From positions 1 to 31,873 of IMG/VR virus record IMGVR_UViG_3300030108_000480: a stretch of 31,873 nt of DNA; one strand, written 5' to 3'. Below are positions 7,797 through 16,237 of this stretch, in pieces. The notes beneath the pieces were generated by a model, which saw only the letters and a program-made list of their open reading frames with translations, did no database searches and had not been told where the DNA came from. How positions within the stretch are numbered: position 1 is the first letter of the stretch; each line of letters starts with the position of its first letter. This stretch comes from a virus. The position numbers and the translations under genes are program-made.

Positions 7797-9607
7797 GCTG
7801 CACCGTCTGCCACGACTTCGGCGTCAACGCCTTGGGCGTGCGACCATGTGCCGCCCGCAGCCACATTTACCTGCGCGCGGGCATAGCGCGTGCTGACCGT
7901 GAAGTGCGCCTGCCCGTCTGCGTCGATGCTGTTCTCGCTGGTTTCCGTTACGCTGTCGCCAGGAGCTGCGCGGTGCTTGAGCTTGACGGTCACCGTGCCG
8001 CCATCAACATAGGGTCGGATAGCATTGACATAGATGCGATTGCTGCCGCCAATCTCTTGCGTTTCTAACTGTGCCGCAAGGCTTGGCCCCGTAAATCGGC
8101 ACAGCTTCTTATCAGCATTAAAGCCGTTTAAGCTGGTCAACCCGCCAATCCATGAAGCACTGTCGAAGCTGACATCAATGGAGTCTACAGTGCCGAAGGC
8201 GTCCAGGCCTTCCAGCGTCACCTCGGTGCTCAAATTACGGAACATATATTCTTGATTGACCTCAGCGGTGCTCCAACGGTCTACAGCCCAGTTATAGATA
8301 ATGACCTTGTTGGGCTGGCCGTCGCTGCTGCCAAATGAGGGATAAGCCCAATACACCATTTTCTGCGTTGGGTCGGCAGCGCCATAAACGCGGTCGATAT
8401 AGTTTTGGTCGAGGTCATTAAGAAAGAAGCGGTCAACCTTTTGATCGCCAATGCTCTGCGAGCCTGCGCCCGTAAATGACCAAAAGCCTTCCTCCCCAAG
8501 GTAGAAGGCAAAGGGTCCGACATTGACCACGCTGTTACGCGCAAACGGGCCACGGTCGCGCTCAATCTCTGTGATGTTAAAAACAGTCGGCGGGCCAACA
8601 AACGAAAGTCGATAGATGGCACTGCGGCACATGACCACGCCATCCATGCCGCCGACCGCGCCCAAGATCGCCATGACCTCGCCGCCGACCGGCAAATCTT
8701 GAAAGTCTGATTGCACTGCCGCCGCTGCCGATGTCCCTGGCGTTGGGAAGCTGGTCGGATCATTGATGGCCGACCAGTTGATGCGGTTGGGATGCACAGT
8801 AGCGTCTTGCTTGATGTTGCCCATCATTACAAAGTCTTTCACCACAGCGATAGACTTTGGCTTGATGTCATAGCTGACGCCGTTATCGAAGTTTGTCGCC
8901 GTCATGCCAACGGGCGAGCTGTCTGTTACCGTCACCGTTGTCTCGCCGCGCACGCCTGCCGTGGCTTGCGTGACCGTCACCACATTCGACGCAACCGATG
9001 CTGAGAACTTAGCGTTTGCGTCAATTTGATCTTTTAAGTTTGTTGCCGTTTGGTCGTTAGACGTTGCGGCAACAAAAGTGCCGCTGCCGGGGGATGACCC
9101 GACTGTGAAATCGTGCGTGGTTTGGTCGGTAGCTACAAGCCGCACTTTCTCGCCGTTGGCTAAATCTCCAAAAGAACTAATTGTAATTTGGCATGTCGCC
9201 TGCGCGGCTAACAGATCGTCAAACGTGCTCGACGTGCCCATCACAAAAGACTGCGGCGGGTCTGTGTGGCCTGATACAGAAATCACGCGGTTGCCAAAGT
9301 TTACGAAGTTGACAACATCGTTGCCGCTGACCGTGTAACTGGCAGACGCCCGCGATACGTTGCCGAAGGTCATGCCGCTTAGTTTAAACAAATCTTGGCT
9401 GTCAGCAGCAAACGTGTGGACCGTGCCATCGGTCTGCTTGAAAGATGCGGCGCCCATTGGCCGGTTAGTTAGCGCATTGCTGACCACGGCTTGCGCTGGA
9501 AAAGGCGCATAGGTCGCCGCCGTCTTTGGCAGCACGTTGGTCGCCACGGTCGAGCCTGGGTTGCCCAGGTCGGCTTGGTCAGGAAGAAACGGGCCGAAGC
9601 TAAACAT
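7793..9607 (-). CDS. Tail nozzle / stabilisation protein (P22 gp10-like)
   Basis: A 604-residue protein that most likely forms the tail nozzle or head-completion hub between adaptor and fibre. The start FSFGPFLPDQADLGNPGS is typical of the gp10-like proteins of marine podoviruses. The body is nearly all beta strand with evenly spaced aromatic and glycine residues, as expected for a beta-propeller nozzle. A segment with VRLVATDQTTHDFTVG resembles an inserted Ig-like or fibre-like domain (residues ~155-245). The order adaptor, nozzle, small tail protein is the normal gene order. It overlaps the adaptor gene by one base (ATG at 9607 within TAATG), which points to coupled translation. Confidence 0.8.
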   Translation of the reverse strand: MFSFGPFLPDQADLGNPGSTVATNVLPKTAATYAPFPAQAVVSNALTNRPMGAASFKQTDGTVHTFAADSQDLFKLSGMTFGNVSRASASYTVSGNDVVNFVNFGNRVISVSGHTDPPQSFVMGTSSTFDDLLAAQATCQITISSFGDLANGEKVRLVATDQTTHDFTVGSSPGSGTFVAATSNDQTATNLKDQIDANAKFSASVASNVVTVTQATAGVRGETTVTVTDSSPVGMTATNFDNGVSYDIKPKSIAVVKDFVMMGNIKQDATVHPNRINWSAINDPTSFPTPGTSAAAAVQSDFQDLPVGGEVMAILGAVGGMDGVVMCRSAIYRLSFVGPPTVFNITEIERDRGPFARNSVVNVGPFAFYLGEEGFWSFTGAGSQSIGDQKVDRFFLNDLDQNYIDRVYGAADPTQKMVYWAYPSFGSSDGQPNKVIIYNWAVDRWSTAEVNQEYMFRNLSTEVTLEGLDAFGTVDSIDVSFDSASWIGGLTSLNGFNADKKLCRFTGPSLAAQLETQEIGGSNRIYVNAIRPYVDGGTVTVKLKHRAAPGDSVTETSENSIDADGQAHFTVSTRYARAQVNVAAGGTWSHAQGVDAEVVADGAA

Positions 9608-10236
9608 TAAAAGCCCCGGCTAATGTCAAAGCGTCTGGATTGCGTCAGCGCGGAATCTACTGCCAAACGCGCTTGGCCGCGTGTGCGGTTGTCCAAGGTG
9701 TTCAGCTCTTGCACCACGCCGTCTAACAGATTCAAATTCGACTGCACGCTCTGCGGGTCTTTTGCACGCATGTAGAACGCCGCCAGCGTGGCATAGATGT
9801 AGGCGTCTGGCGCGTTGGTCAGCAGCGAATTTGTGTCGTCAGTCGCCAGATCGAACTTTTTATAAAAGCGGTGCGTAAACGTATAATTCTGATCAGCTTC
9901 GCGCTCAAACTGGATAGTGGCGCCGATAGCATAATAGTAAGGCCGACCGCTGCCGGTCGTTGCGGTTTCTTGCAACGCAAACAATGATTGTTGCGTCGGC
10001 TGATAGTTGTCGCTGGTGAAGAATAGATCGATATGCTCAAGGAAGCCGGTCGGCAGGCTGGCTGAGCTGTTACCAGTTGAAAGCGTTACAGACGCGCTGG
10101 TCTCTTGAGAGAACAACCGCAGCTTGCGGTTGAGGCGTGCCTCGCCGCGTGTGATGTAGTCGTCCCACGTTATGTCTGACCGGCTTGTTTCCGTTTCGAG
10201 AGCGGTCTTCAGCTCGGCCAGGGTCGATATGCTCAT
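9607..10236 (-). CDS. Tail adaptor protein (head-to-tail connector)
   Basis: A 209-residue protein that should form the ring joining portal and nozzle, comparable to P22 gp4 or T7 gp11. The N-terminus has a helical segment (ISTLAELKTALETETSR) followed by DDYITRGEARLNRKLR, a widely shared adaptor signature (the W-x-D-x-I-x-x-A/G-E-x-R-x-N-R pattern). A beta region follows (SVTLSTGNSSASLPTGFLEH), and a C-terminal helical region (APDAYIYATLAAFYMRAKD) is also typical of the family. It lies between the coat-linked small gene and the nozzle gene, overlapping both by 1-4 bases. Confidence 0.85.
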   Translation of the reverse strand: MSISTLAELKTALETETSRSDITWDDYITRGEARLNRKLRLFSQETSASVTLSTGNSSASLPTGFLEHIDLFFTSDNYQPTQQSLFALQETATTGSGRPYYYAIGATIQFEREADQNYTFTHRFYKKFDLATDDTNSLLTNAPDAYIYATLAAFYMRAKDPQSVQSNLNLLDGVVQELNTLDNRTRGQARLAVDSALTQSRRFDISRGF

Positions 10237-10469
10237 TGCTCATAAGCCTCATTAACGTCGGGCGTGCTTGGGTCGTCGGCAACAAACTTGCCGCCTTTAC
10301 GCGCACGTTTCTTCGGCGCTGCCTTCTTAGCCGTGGCCTTCTTAGCCGCAGGCTTCTTCGCACTCACCGCTGCGCTGGGGCTGTCAGAATAGCCGCTCTT
10401 TGGCATGTCGTCGGCGTCGAACAATTCCTGTTCGCCGGTGCCGTCTTTATAAAGAAATACTTTTGGCAT
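10233..10469 (-). CDS. Small Lys/Ala-rich protein between coat and adaptor
   Basis: A 78-residue protein, with the start at the ATG at 10469 chosen over one four codons upstream because GGAG lies at a normal distance before it (TTGGAGATTAAC-ATG). The first ~35 residues look folded (PKVFLYKDGTGEQELFDADD). Residues ~38-60 are a histone-H1-like run of AKKxAAKK units, and the tail is acidic (VADDPSTPDVNEAYEQ). Proteins of this form follow the coat gene in several marine podoviruses. A DNA-binding or head-completion role is plausible, but nothing in the sequence decides it. It overlaps the adaptor start by four bases. Confidence 0.7.
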   Translation of the reverse strand: MPKVFLYKDGTGEQELFDADDMPKSGYSDSPSAAVSAKKPAAKKATAKKAAPKKRARKGGKFVADDPSTPDVNEAYEQ

Positions 10470-10486
10470 GTTAATCTCCAAGGTTT

Positions 10487-10510
10487 GGGAGCCGCCTTGC
10501 GACGGCCCCC
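10487..10510 (-). terminator. Hairpin after the coat gene, probable attenuator
   Basis: An 8-bp stem with one mismatch (GGGAGCCG at 10487-10494, CGGCCCCC at 10503-10510) and an 8-base loop lies 8 bases past the coat stop codon. On the minus strand it is followed by AAACC, not a T run, so it is more likely a partial terminator or an mRNA-stabilising hairpin that lets coat be made in excess of tail parts. Confidence 0.4.
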
Positions 10511-10517
10511 GTTAGCC

Positions 10518-11738
10518 TTAGTTCATATGGATTCTGCAAGCCAATTCTGGGCGAATTGTCTTGAAGCCATAGAGAACATCAAGACGGGTGATGAACGTAT
10601 CAGCAGAGATTGAGTAGTCTCTGATGATCCGCATCGAAATGCCGTCCATTGTTTCTCTGGCCGCGAAGTCCACACCGTCGGGCAATACGAGGTCAGCCGT
10701 CGCAAAGCAGAACGCATCTTTGTGATACGCCATGCTGGTGGTGAGCGTCTGACTTGCGGCGATTGCCGTTGCGTCATCCGACTCACGCTTGCGCAGCGGA
10801 GCATTGTTTGCTGGCATGGCCGACACATTTTGCAATGCGCCCGAAGACCGCAGAGCCGGTGAGAACGCAATGCTGGTTGCGCTGGTTCCCACATCGGCAG
10901 TGACCACAAACTTTTGCAGCACGCCCGTATCGGCCTTGGTCTCAGGATGCACGCGGTTGACACTATCAAAAGTGAAAATATCACCTTTCTTGAAAGTGCC
11001 TGCGCCGGTGTCCACCGTGATGCTGGTGCTGCCTTCAGCGATGGTGCCGCTGTCGTTGACCAGATAATCGCCGGTGCCGTCGTCGGTGCCGCCAAGGTGG
11101 GATGGCATCAGTGAGGTTTCCATGATCTCAGAAAAACCAAACGTGTTCGATGCCACACGTCCCTCGCGGTAGTTCTCACCAAGATTGTCCTGATGATTGA
11201 ACAAGCCCGACAGGTCAGTGACCAGATCGACGTTGTCTTGCGTGTTCAAGAGCAAGGTACGCTGATCATACGGCGCAAGGTTGTCGGTCAGGCGCTTGGA
11301 AGCGTTGAGCACATCGCCCTTAACGATTGACGCGCCACTGTCAGTCACATGGTCAGGGATGTCCTTATACATGCTGAGCGCATCGCTCTCGATGTTGGCA
11401 GCGAGCACCGCCATAGCAGGCGACAAAATCCGCTCGCTAAAATCATCGAGGTCAAGTGTGAGGTCGTCACTGGTGAAGGTCGTATCGACGCCCTTCTGCG
11501 TCGCGACTTGTAGGCTCACGCTTTGCTCGGTTACGTCCTGCGAGCTTAAAGCAGCGCCTGTCCGAACCGTGTACTGGTTGGGCAGACGTATGCTCAGCGT
11601 GTCGCCAATTTTTGCGCCCGATTGCGCGAAGCGGTCATCGTAAGCACGGTTGATGCTGCCGACGAAGGCCAACTTTTGATGGAGAACGCGAAGTGCTTCA
11701 CGGGTCACCATCGTTGGCGTGAGTAGAGTATTCGCCAT
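10518..11738 (-). CDS. Major capsid protein (P22 gp5-like coat)
   Basis: A 406-residue coat protein. The start MANTLLTPTMVTREALRVLHQKLAFVGSI is the usual N-terminal pattern of P22-type coats, and it is followed by DDRFAQSGAKIGDTLSIRLP and a helix-rich core. The region of about residues 225-310, with SITVDTGAGTFKKGDIF and then FVVTADVGTSATSI, corresponds to the beta-rich insertion (I-) domain of the P22 coat. The C-terminus ends FKTIRPELACRIHMN. The start at 11738 is supported by AAGGAA ten bases upstream. It follows the scaffold gene, as in P22-like phages, and is probably the most strongly translated gene of the operon. Confidence 0.92.
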   Translation of the reverse strand: MANTLLTPTMVTREALRVLHQKLAFVGSINRAYDDRFAQSGAKIGDTLSIRLPNQYTVRTGAALSSQDVTEQSVSLQVATQKGVDTTFTSDDLTLDLDDFSERILSPAMAVLAANIESDALSMYKDIPDHVTDSGASIVKGDVLNASKRLTDNLAPYDQRTLLLNTQDNVDLVTDLSGLFNHQDNLGENYREGRVASNTFGFSEIMETSLMPSHLGGTDDGTGDYLVNDSGTIAEGSTSITVDTGAGTFKKGDIFTFDSVNRVHPETKADTGVLQKFVVTADVGTSATSIAFSPALRSSGALQNVSAMPANNAPLRKRESDDATAIAASQTLTTSMAYHKDAFCFATADLVLPDGVDFAARETMDGISMRIIRDYSISADTFITRLDVLYGFKTIRPELACRIHMN

Positions 11739-11759
11739 GATAAATGGTTCCTTCTAAGG

Positions 11760-12650
11760 TTATGCGGATCTTTTCCGCAGTTGCTGGTTTCTCCATTTCT
11801 GCCACTCGCGCATACTCATCTTATCGGGGTCTTTTGCACGCGGAGCTGACTTGCCCTTGACCTTGACCGCAGCTTGCGGTTCCGGTTTTGGATTAGCCGC
11901 TTTTTGCGCGGCCATCAGCTCATCGTACCGTCGAGCCTTGTCGATAAGTTTGACATGCACCGGGTCAGAAATGTTTTGAACAGCCGACTCGGGCAACCCT
12001 TGACTGACGCCGTAGGTTGCAATCTGTTGAGCAAGCTGGGGAGACCAACCATCGATTTCCTTTTGAAGCACCCGCTGGCCTTCTTCGATTGCTTGGGCGT
12101 GCTGCTGCCGCCGACTTTCGAGAGCCTTGGAATGATTTTCATTGAGTCGTTGGATAGCCTGCTGACGACTGCCCTCTAGATCACGTTTCTGCCGATCCAG
12201 ATTAACAGCGGTCGCCATGTCACTTTGATACAGCTCATCCCAGTTCAGAGCGGCGTATTGCTCTAATTGCTTGTCAATGGCCTGCACCGCCGCCACGTCT
12301 TGCACAGTAAGTTGCTGCATTTCAGCTTCTTGCTGTAGCTGTGCGGCTTGCGCTTCGACTTGCCTTCGTTGGTCGGCAAGCGTCTGCGTCTTGGTGGTGT
12401 AGTCTTTTTGACGCATAAGCGCGTCTTTGAGTGCTTCGGGCACTTCGTATTCTTGCCCGTCATACTCGACAGAAACAAACGCCGGGGCCGGTGGCTCCGC
12501 GTCTGCGTCAGCCTCGACCTCAACGGCGTCGGCTTCGTTGTCTGACACTTCCTCGACCGGCTGCGTGTCCTCTACCTCTACGGCTTCGGGTGCTGGGTCT
12601 GCGGTTTCTAAAGCAAGTTCCGGTGACGGATTGTTTGCTTCGTCTGACAT
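11760..12650 (-). CDS. Capsid scaffolding protein
   Basis: A 296-residue protein expected to direct coat assembly and leave the procapsid. The N-terminal ~60 residues are strongly acidic (VEVEDTQPVEEVSDNEAD). A short folded part (FVSVEYDGQEYEVPEALKD) follows. Residues ~85-205 are rich in Gln, Ala, Glu and Arg and are probably coiled coil. The C-terminus is strongly basic with a short helical end (MSMREWQKWRNQQLRKRSA), matching the coat-binding helix-turn-helix at the end of P22-type scaffolds. Location between portal and coat is diagnostic. No protease gene is seen, which agrees with P22-like scaffold recycling rather than cleavage. Confidence 0.85.
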   Translation of the reverse strand: MSDEANNPSPELALETADPAPEAVEVEDTQPVEEVSDNEADAVEVEADADAEPPAPAFVSVEYDGQEYEVPEALKDALMRQKDYTTKTQTLADQRRQVEAQAAQLQQEAEMQQLTVQDVAAVQAIDKQLEQYAALNWDELYQSDMATAVNLDRQKRDLEGSRQQAIQRLNENHSKALESRRQQHAQAIEEGQRVLQKEIDGWSPQLAQQIATYGVSQGLPESAVQNISDPVHVKLIDKARRYDELMAAQKAANPKPEPQAAVKVKGKSAPRAKDPDKMSMREWQKWRNQQLRKRSA

Positions 12651-12661
12651 TTAAAAATCTC

Positions 12662-14623
12662 CTAAATCAAGTTATTGGGTTGAAAGTCCTCCATCATCGC
12701 CACGTTGGGCGCGTCTTTTTGTACCTTCGCCAAGCCTTCCATGCGGTCGGTTTCGGCGCGGTATTTATCGACAACCACTTTCTGCGCATCTAGCGCGACC
12801 TTGTTGGCGTCAATCTGGTTTTTCTGTTGCAGCACAGAACGGTCGGCCTGTAGCTGCTGAATAATCGAAGCGGCTTCGGCAAGCTGCGCCTTCATTTGCT
12901 GCTTTTCTGGATCAGCGCCTTGTAACGCGCCAGGAAGCAATTTCTGTAAACGCTCTGCCATTTCTTCCGCACCCGGCCAATCCAAGTTTTTAGCAATGAG
13001 GTCTCCTATCACTGGCGCGGCTTGCGGGAACTGCTGAACCAACAGCATCATTTGCTCCGCAGCTTCAGCGCGTTGCGTGGTAAAGCTAGGCCCAACCTTG
13101 ACGGTCACGTCATACTTGCCCGTGGTTAAATCAAAAATGCGTGGCTCTGGGTCGCCTTCCATTTGCGTCATCTGATTGACCGGCACGTTGCTGGCTTCGT
13201 TGTCTTCGCCCAGCACGCGCAGCACACGGGCCTCGGTGTAGACGCTTGGGATCAGGTCAACGATAATGCGGCCTGCGTGTCGGATGGCGCGGCTCAGATT
13301 GTCAATAAAGTGATAGGTGCCGACATCGCCCTCTTTCTGACGCATCGCCAACGCCTTGCCGCTGACCTCGTTTGACATATTGCCAATGCTGGCGTCGAAC
13401 ATGCCGATGGTGTGCTTGATGTCTTCGCTGGCACTTAAACTTTCCTGCAACACGCCTGCCGGTGGACCGGCAAACGGTTGACGCTGCGGCGGCACGCCGC
13501 CGTCATATTCGATGAAAGCGTGATTGACGCTTGCGGCGGTTTGCCACTTGTTGCTGTCGGTATTGAACGCGCCGACCGGACCAATGAAAGGCGCTTTTGG
13601 TGCCAGGGCAACCAGCTCTGTCGCCGCCGTGCGCCAATAATTATACATCATCTGGCTGTCTTTGGCGAAGTGGATCAGGCTGTGAAAATGCCGCTCCTCG
13701 CCCATCACCACTTCCTCGCCGTAGACCGGCACGATGGGAATGAAGCGCCCGGCCCACTCAATTTCTGACAGGATTTCACTGCCGGTCACAACCTTTTGCG
13801 TAACCTTGTGGCTGCGTGTTAGCCGTGACTGCACGGGCAATATGCCCGCCACTTGCAACAGGTCGCGTTGCTCATCAAAGACATCGGCGTCTAAAATCTG
13901 GCCGTCGCTCAACAACACAATCTCGCGCTGCACTTCCTCGCGTGTCCAATACTCAGCTACGCGCACGGTCTCGTCGGTATACCAAAGCGTGTCCCGCATG
14001 TCGTAGGTCATGCTTTCAAAGTTGACCTTGTCGGCGTCAGGATACATGTCTTCAAATTCGTCATGGGTCAGCATTTCGGTAACGAAACACATATTCCAAT
14101 CAGAGCTATCCACCGCCGTTGAGCGCGGGTCACGGTAGACGCAAAACGGGTTCATTATGCGGTCGATCTTAATGTCGCGCTCAAAGCCGTCATCGCGTGC
14201 AAAGTCAACGTCAACGCGGAAATAGCCAAAGCCCATGCTGACCGCATCATCAATGGCGTTGGTGTAGGCGACATCGGCGTTGCTGCTGGTTTCAATCTGC
14301 TTAATCAGACCGTTCAAAACCTTCGCAGTTTCAACATCGGCGTTGTTATCGACCGGGTGACACTTAATCGCTGGCTTGTTCATACGCGCATCGTTGACAA
14401 TCTGGCGTATAAACGTAGGCATACGGTTGACCGTCAGACACGGGCGGCGGTCACGCTCACGCTGCCGCTTGACCTCTTCGGGCCATTGCGTACCCATGCG
14501 TGCAAACTCAAGGTCGTCCATCGCCTGATGGCGGTTGTCGGCCTCGGCTTCTTCGCACATCTTGAAGGCTTCGCGAATGTCGCGAAGTTCATCGTCTTGC
14601 ATTGCCATTTTATATCGATCCAT
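12662..14623 (-). CDS. Portal protein (P22 gp1-like)
   Basis: A 653-residue portal subunit that would form the dodecameric DNA channel and packaging motor dock. The N-terminus (DDELRDIREAFKMCEEAEA, LEFARMGTQWPEEVKRQRE, RPCLTVNRMPTFIRQIVND) is the standard P22-like portal opening. The central part includes DAVSMGFGYFRVDVDF and YRDPRSTAVDSSDW, both typical. From residue ~530 on there is a long helical barrel-like region (AQLAEAASIIQQLQADRS), ending PNNLI. The start is ambiguous: ATG at 14623 overlaps the upstream gene by 14 bases, and ATGs at 14608 and 14602 follow. The spacing to GGAT mildly favours 14608. Confidence 0.93.
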   Translation of the reverse strand: MDRYKMAMQDDELRDIREAFKMCEEAEADNRHQAMDDLEFARMGTQWPEEVKRQRERDRRPCLTVNRMPTFIRQIVNDARMNKPAIKCHPVDNNADVETAKVLNGLIKQIETSSNADVAYTNAIDDAVSMGFGYFRVDVDFARDDGFERDIKIDRIMNPFCVYRDPRSTAVDSSDWNMCFVTEMLTHDEFEDMYPDADKVNFESMTYDMRDTLWYTDETVRVAEYWTREEVQREIVLLSDGQILDADVFDEQRDLLQVAGILPVQSRLTRSHKVTQKVVTGSEILSEIEWAGRFIPIVPVYGEEVVMGEERHFHSLIHFAKDSQMMYNYWRTAATELVALAPKAPFIGPVGAFNTDSNKWQTAASVNHAFIEYDGGVPPQRQPFAGPPAGVLQESLSASEDIKHTIGMFDASIGNMSNEVSGKALAMRQKEGDVGTYHFIDNLSRAIRHAGRIIVDLIPSVYTEARVLRVLGEDNEASNVPVNQMTQMEGDPEPRIFDLTTGKYDVTVKVGPSFTTQRAEAAEQMMLLVQQFPQAAPVIGDLIAKNLDWPGAEEMAERLQKLLPGALQGADPEKQQMKAQLAEAASIIQQLQADRSVLQQKNQIDANKVALDAQKVVVDKYRAETDRMEGLAKVQKDAPNVAMMEDFQPNNLI

Positions 14624-16088
14624 CCGGCATTGTGGCGGTGTATAAGCGTTGGCCTAACAGGCCACGCATTGGGAAGCTGTTTTGATTGCGCGGGGTGCGG
14701 CGTCGGTCTTGAAGTAGCCCCGGCAGTGCGGCGGTGGGAGATTTGTTTGCGCCTAGTTCGATGCTGTCAGAACCTTGTATAAGATCAATTAATTCTTGCA
14801 AACCGTCGCGATTAGAAAGCCGCTTGTCGTTGTAAGGGATCGTCAGGCTATCATCACCAACGTCGAAATTTATGCCTTTACTGCCATAAGAAACGATAAC
14901 TTCGCCGCTATTATTTGCAGACCGCCTTGTCGCAGCTAAGTGGTCACTAATGCGTAACCGGCTATTTTCACCGACATCGAAATAACGGGAATTATAAGGC
15001 TTGCCGGAAATAACCCCGCCGCCAAGTTTTTGCTTTAATGCAGACGCAACCCCGTCAATGGTTGTCAAATCTATTTTAGAGGGCCAACGCGGCTTTTTCG
15101 CCTTACTCTTTGCCGCACTCTGCAAACTCTGTATTTCATCCAGCGCAGGGCCAAGCATAGCCCGTTCCGCTGTATTTATATCGTTAGTCGCCGTGTGCTT
15201 CTGAATGACTGCCTTAATTTTCTCTGCTGTTTTAGGCGGTATGTTTTGGTTGTAAAAATAAAGATTGTAAATATTTTCGACCGCGCTAAAGTTTTCTTTC
15301 GGGGGCTGGTTGTCATCTGGCGAGTCATTAATGCCCTTCAAGCTACGGTTTGTTGGATTTAATGGCCGAGCATGAGCCGCTCCCGAACCTTTTCCTACAT
15401 CATCCAACAACCCAGGCAGTGCGGCGGTGGGGGCTTTGTTGGCCGCTAAATCTATGTCTTTCTTACGCCGTTGCGTATTTAAAGCGCGTTGAATTTTAAC
15501 ATCGTCGGGCAGTCTATCTGGGCTTGGGTCCATAAAAGAAGCAAAGTCTTCAACAAACTCTGTTGCCGCCTTTTCTGCCACTTCGTTCTTGCCCACGGGC
15601 AACGGCATTTCGCCGAAATCATTAGCAAGATCATCTAGGCTATTAAATACCATGTCGGACATCTCTGGATCAGCATTATCCGTTAGAGTCCCGTCTTTCT
15701 GCTGATAGAAAGTGTAACCATCAGAAGTCCGATATTGAGGTAGATCATTCATGCCGCTTACGCCTCGCCCACTAAAAGCACCAAGCACCGCGCCTTCTGG
15801 AACCGCACCCGTCGCCGCGCTTAACAAGCCACTGACAAGCGGGGCGTCGAGCATCGTTTGCGTCATCACGTTGGGATCGACCGGCATGTCGCCCATCAGC
15901 ATCGCGCCGGTCTGTGCCATGCCCAGCATCGGATCATATAGCAGGCCGGGGGCCGCAAACTCCAAGCCGCCAAGCTCTTCCGTTATATCGTCGCCAGGGT
16001 CGGTATACGTGCGGCGTGCGACCGGCAGCAGCATGGCCCGCTGCATTGCCGGGTCGGCAAGCAGACCGCGTGGTAATTGCTCTGCCAT
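14610..16088 (-). CDS. Modular protein between terminase and portal, with duplicated flanks
   Basis: A 492-residue protein of unknown function. Residues ~1-110 (LPRGLLADPAMQRAMLLPVA, then DPMLGMAQTGAMLMGD) look like a conserved virion-type N-terminus. A segment ANKAPTAALPGLL at about residues 216-229 recurs as ANKSPTAALPGLL at about 447-460, and the DNA has a 17-bp exact direct repeat at 15415-15431 and 14722-14738, in frame and 693 bases apart. Between them lies a different, charged domain with YNSRYFDVGENSRLRISDHL and VIVSYGSKGINFDVGDD, looking like a small beta-rich enzyme or toxin-like module. The short tail after the second repeat (FPMRGLLGQRLYTATMPDGSI) again resembles the conserved part. 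The product may be packaged. No catalytic set was identified with confidence. Confidence 0.75.
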   Translation of the reverse strand: MAEQLPRGLLADPAMQRAMLLPVARRTYTDPGDDITEELGGLEFAAPGLLYDPMLGMAQTGAMLMGDMPVDPNVMTQTMLDAPLVSGLLSAATGAVPEGAVLGAFSGRGVSGMNDLPQYRTSDGYTFYQQKDGTLTDNADPEMSDMVFNSLDDLANDFGEMPLPVGKNEVAEKAATEFVEDFASFMDPSPDRLPDDVKIQRALNTQRRKKDIDLAANKAPTAALPGLLDDVGKGSGAAHARPLNPTNRSLKGINDSPDDNQPPKENFSAVENIYNLYFYNQNIPPKTAEKIKAVIQKHTATNDINTAERAMLGPALDEIQSLQSAAKSKAKKPRWPSKIDLTTIDGVASALKQKLGGGVISGKPYNSRYFDVGENSRLRISDHLAATRRSANNSGEVIVSYGSKGINFDVGDDSLTIPYNDKRLSNRDGLQELIDLIQGSDSIELGANKSPTAALPGLLQDRRRTPRNQNSFPMRGLLGQRLYTATMPDGSI

Positions 16089-16237
16089 TACTTTTTCTTG
16101 ATCTTCGGCGCACCCTTATGCGCCTCACCAAAAGTCATGCCGCCGCGTACCTTCTTCTCGATCTGCTTCAGCACACGGGGGGTGTGATGCTTGCTGTGAC
16201 GGTCCAGCGCCTTCTTCTGCCGCTTGGTCAAAGTCAT
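16088..16237 (-). CDS. Small basic protein linked to terL (49 aa)
   Basis: A 49-residue protein too short for usual gene lists. The ATG at 16237 overlaps the terL stop (ATGA), and its own stop overlaps the next ATG (TAATG), so it sits exactly in the operon. The sequence is MTLTKRQKKALDRHSKHHTP at the start, then EKKVRGGMTFGEAHKGAP, ending KIKKK. It is highly basic and helical. I recall short proteins of the form LTKRQ-x-A-L-x-R-H-x-x-H-H-T beside terminase in marine phages, so it is a conserved accessory gene. Function unknown; a role in packaging or head completion is a guess from place only. Confidence 0.8.
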   Translation of the reverse strand: MTLTKRQKKALDRHSKHHTPRVLKQIEKKVRGGMTFGEAHKGAPKIKKK

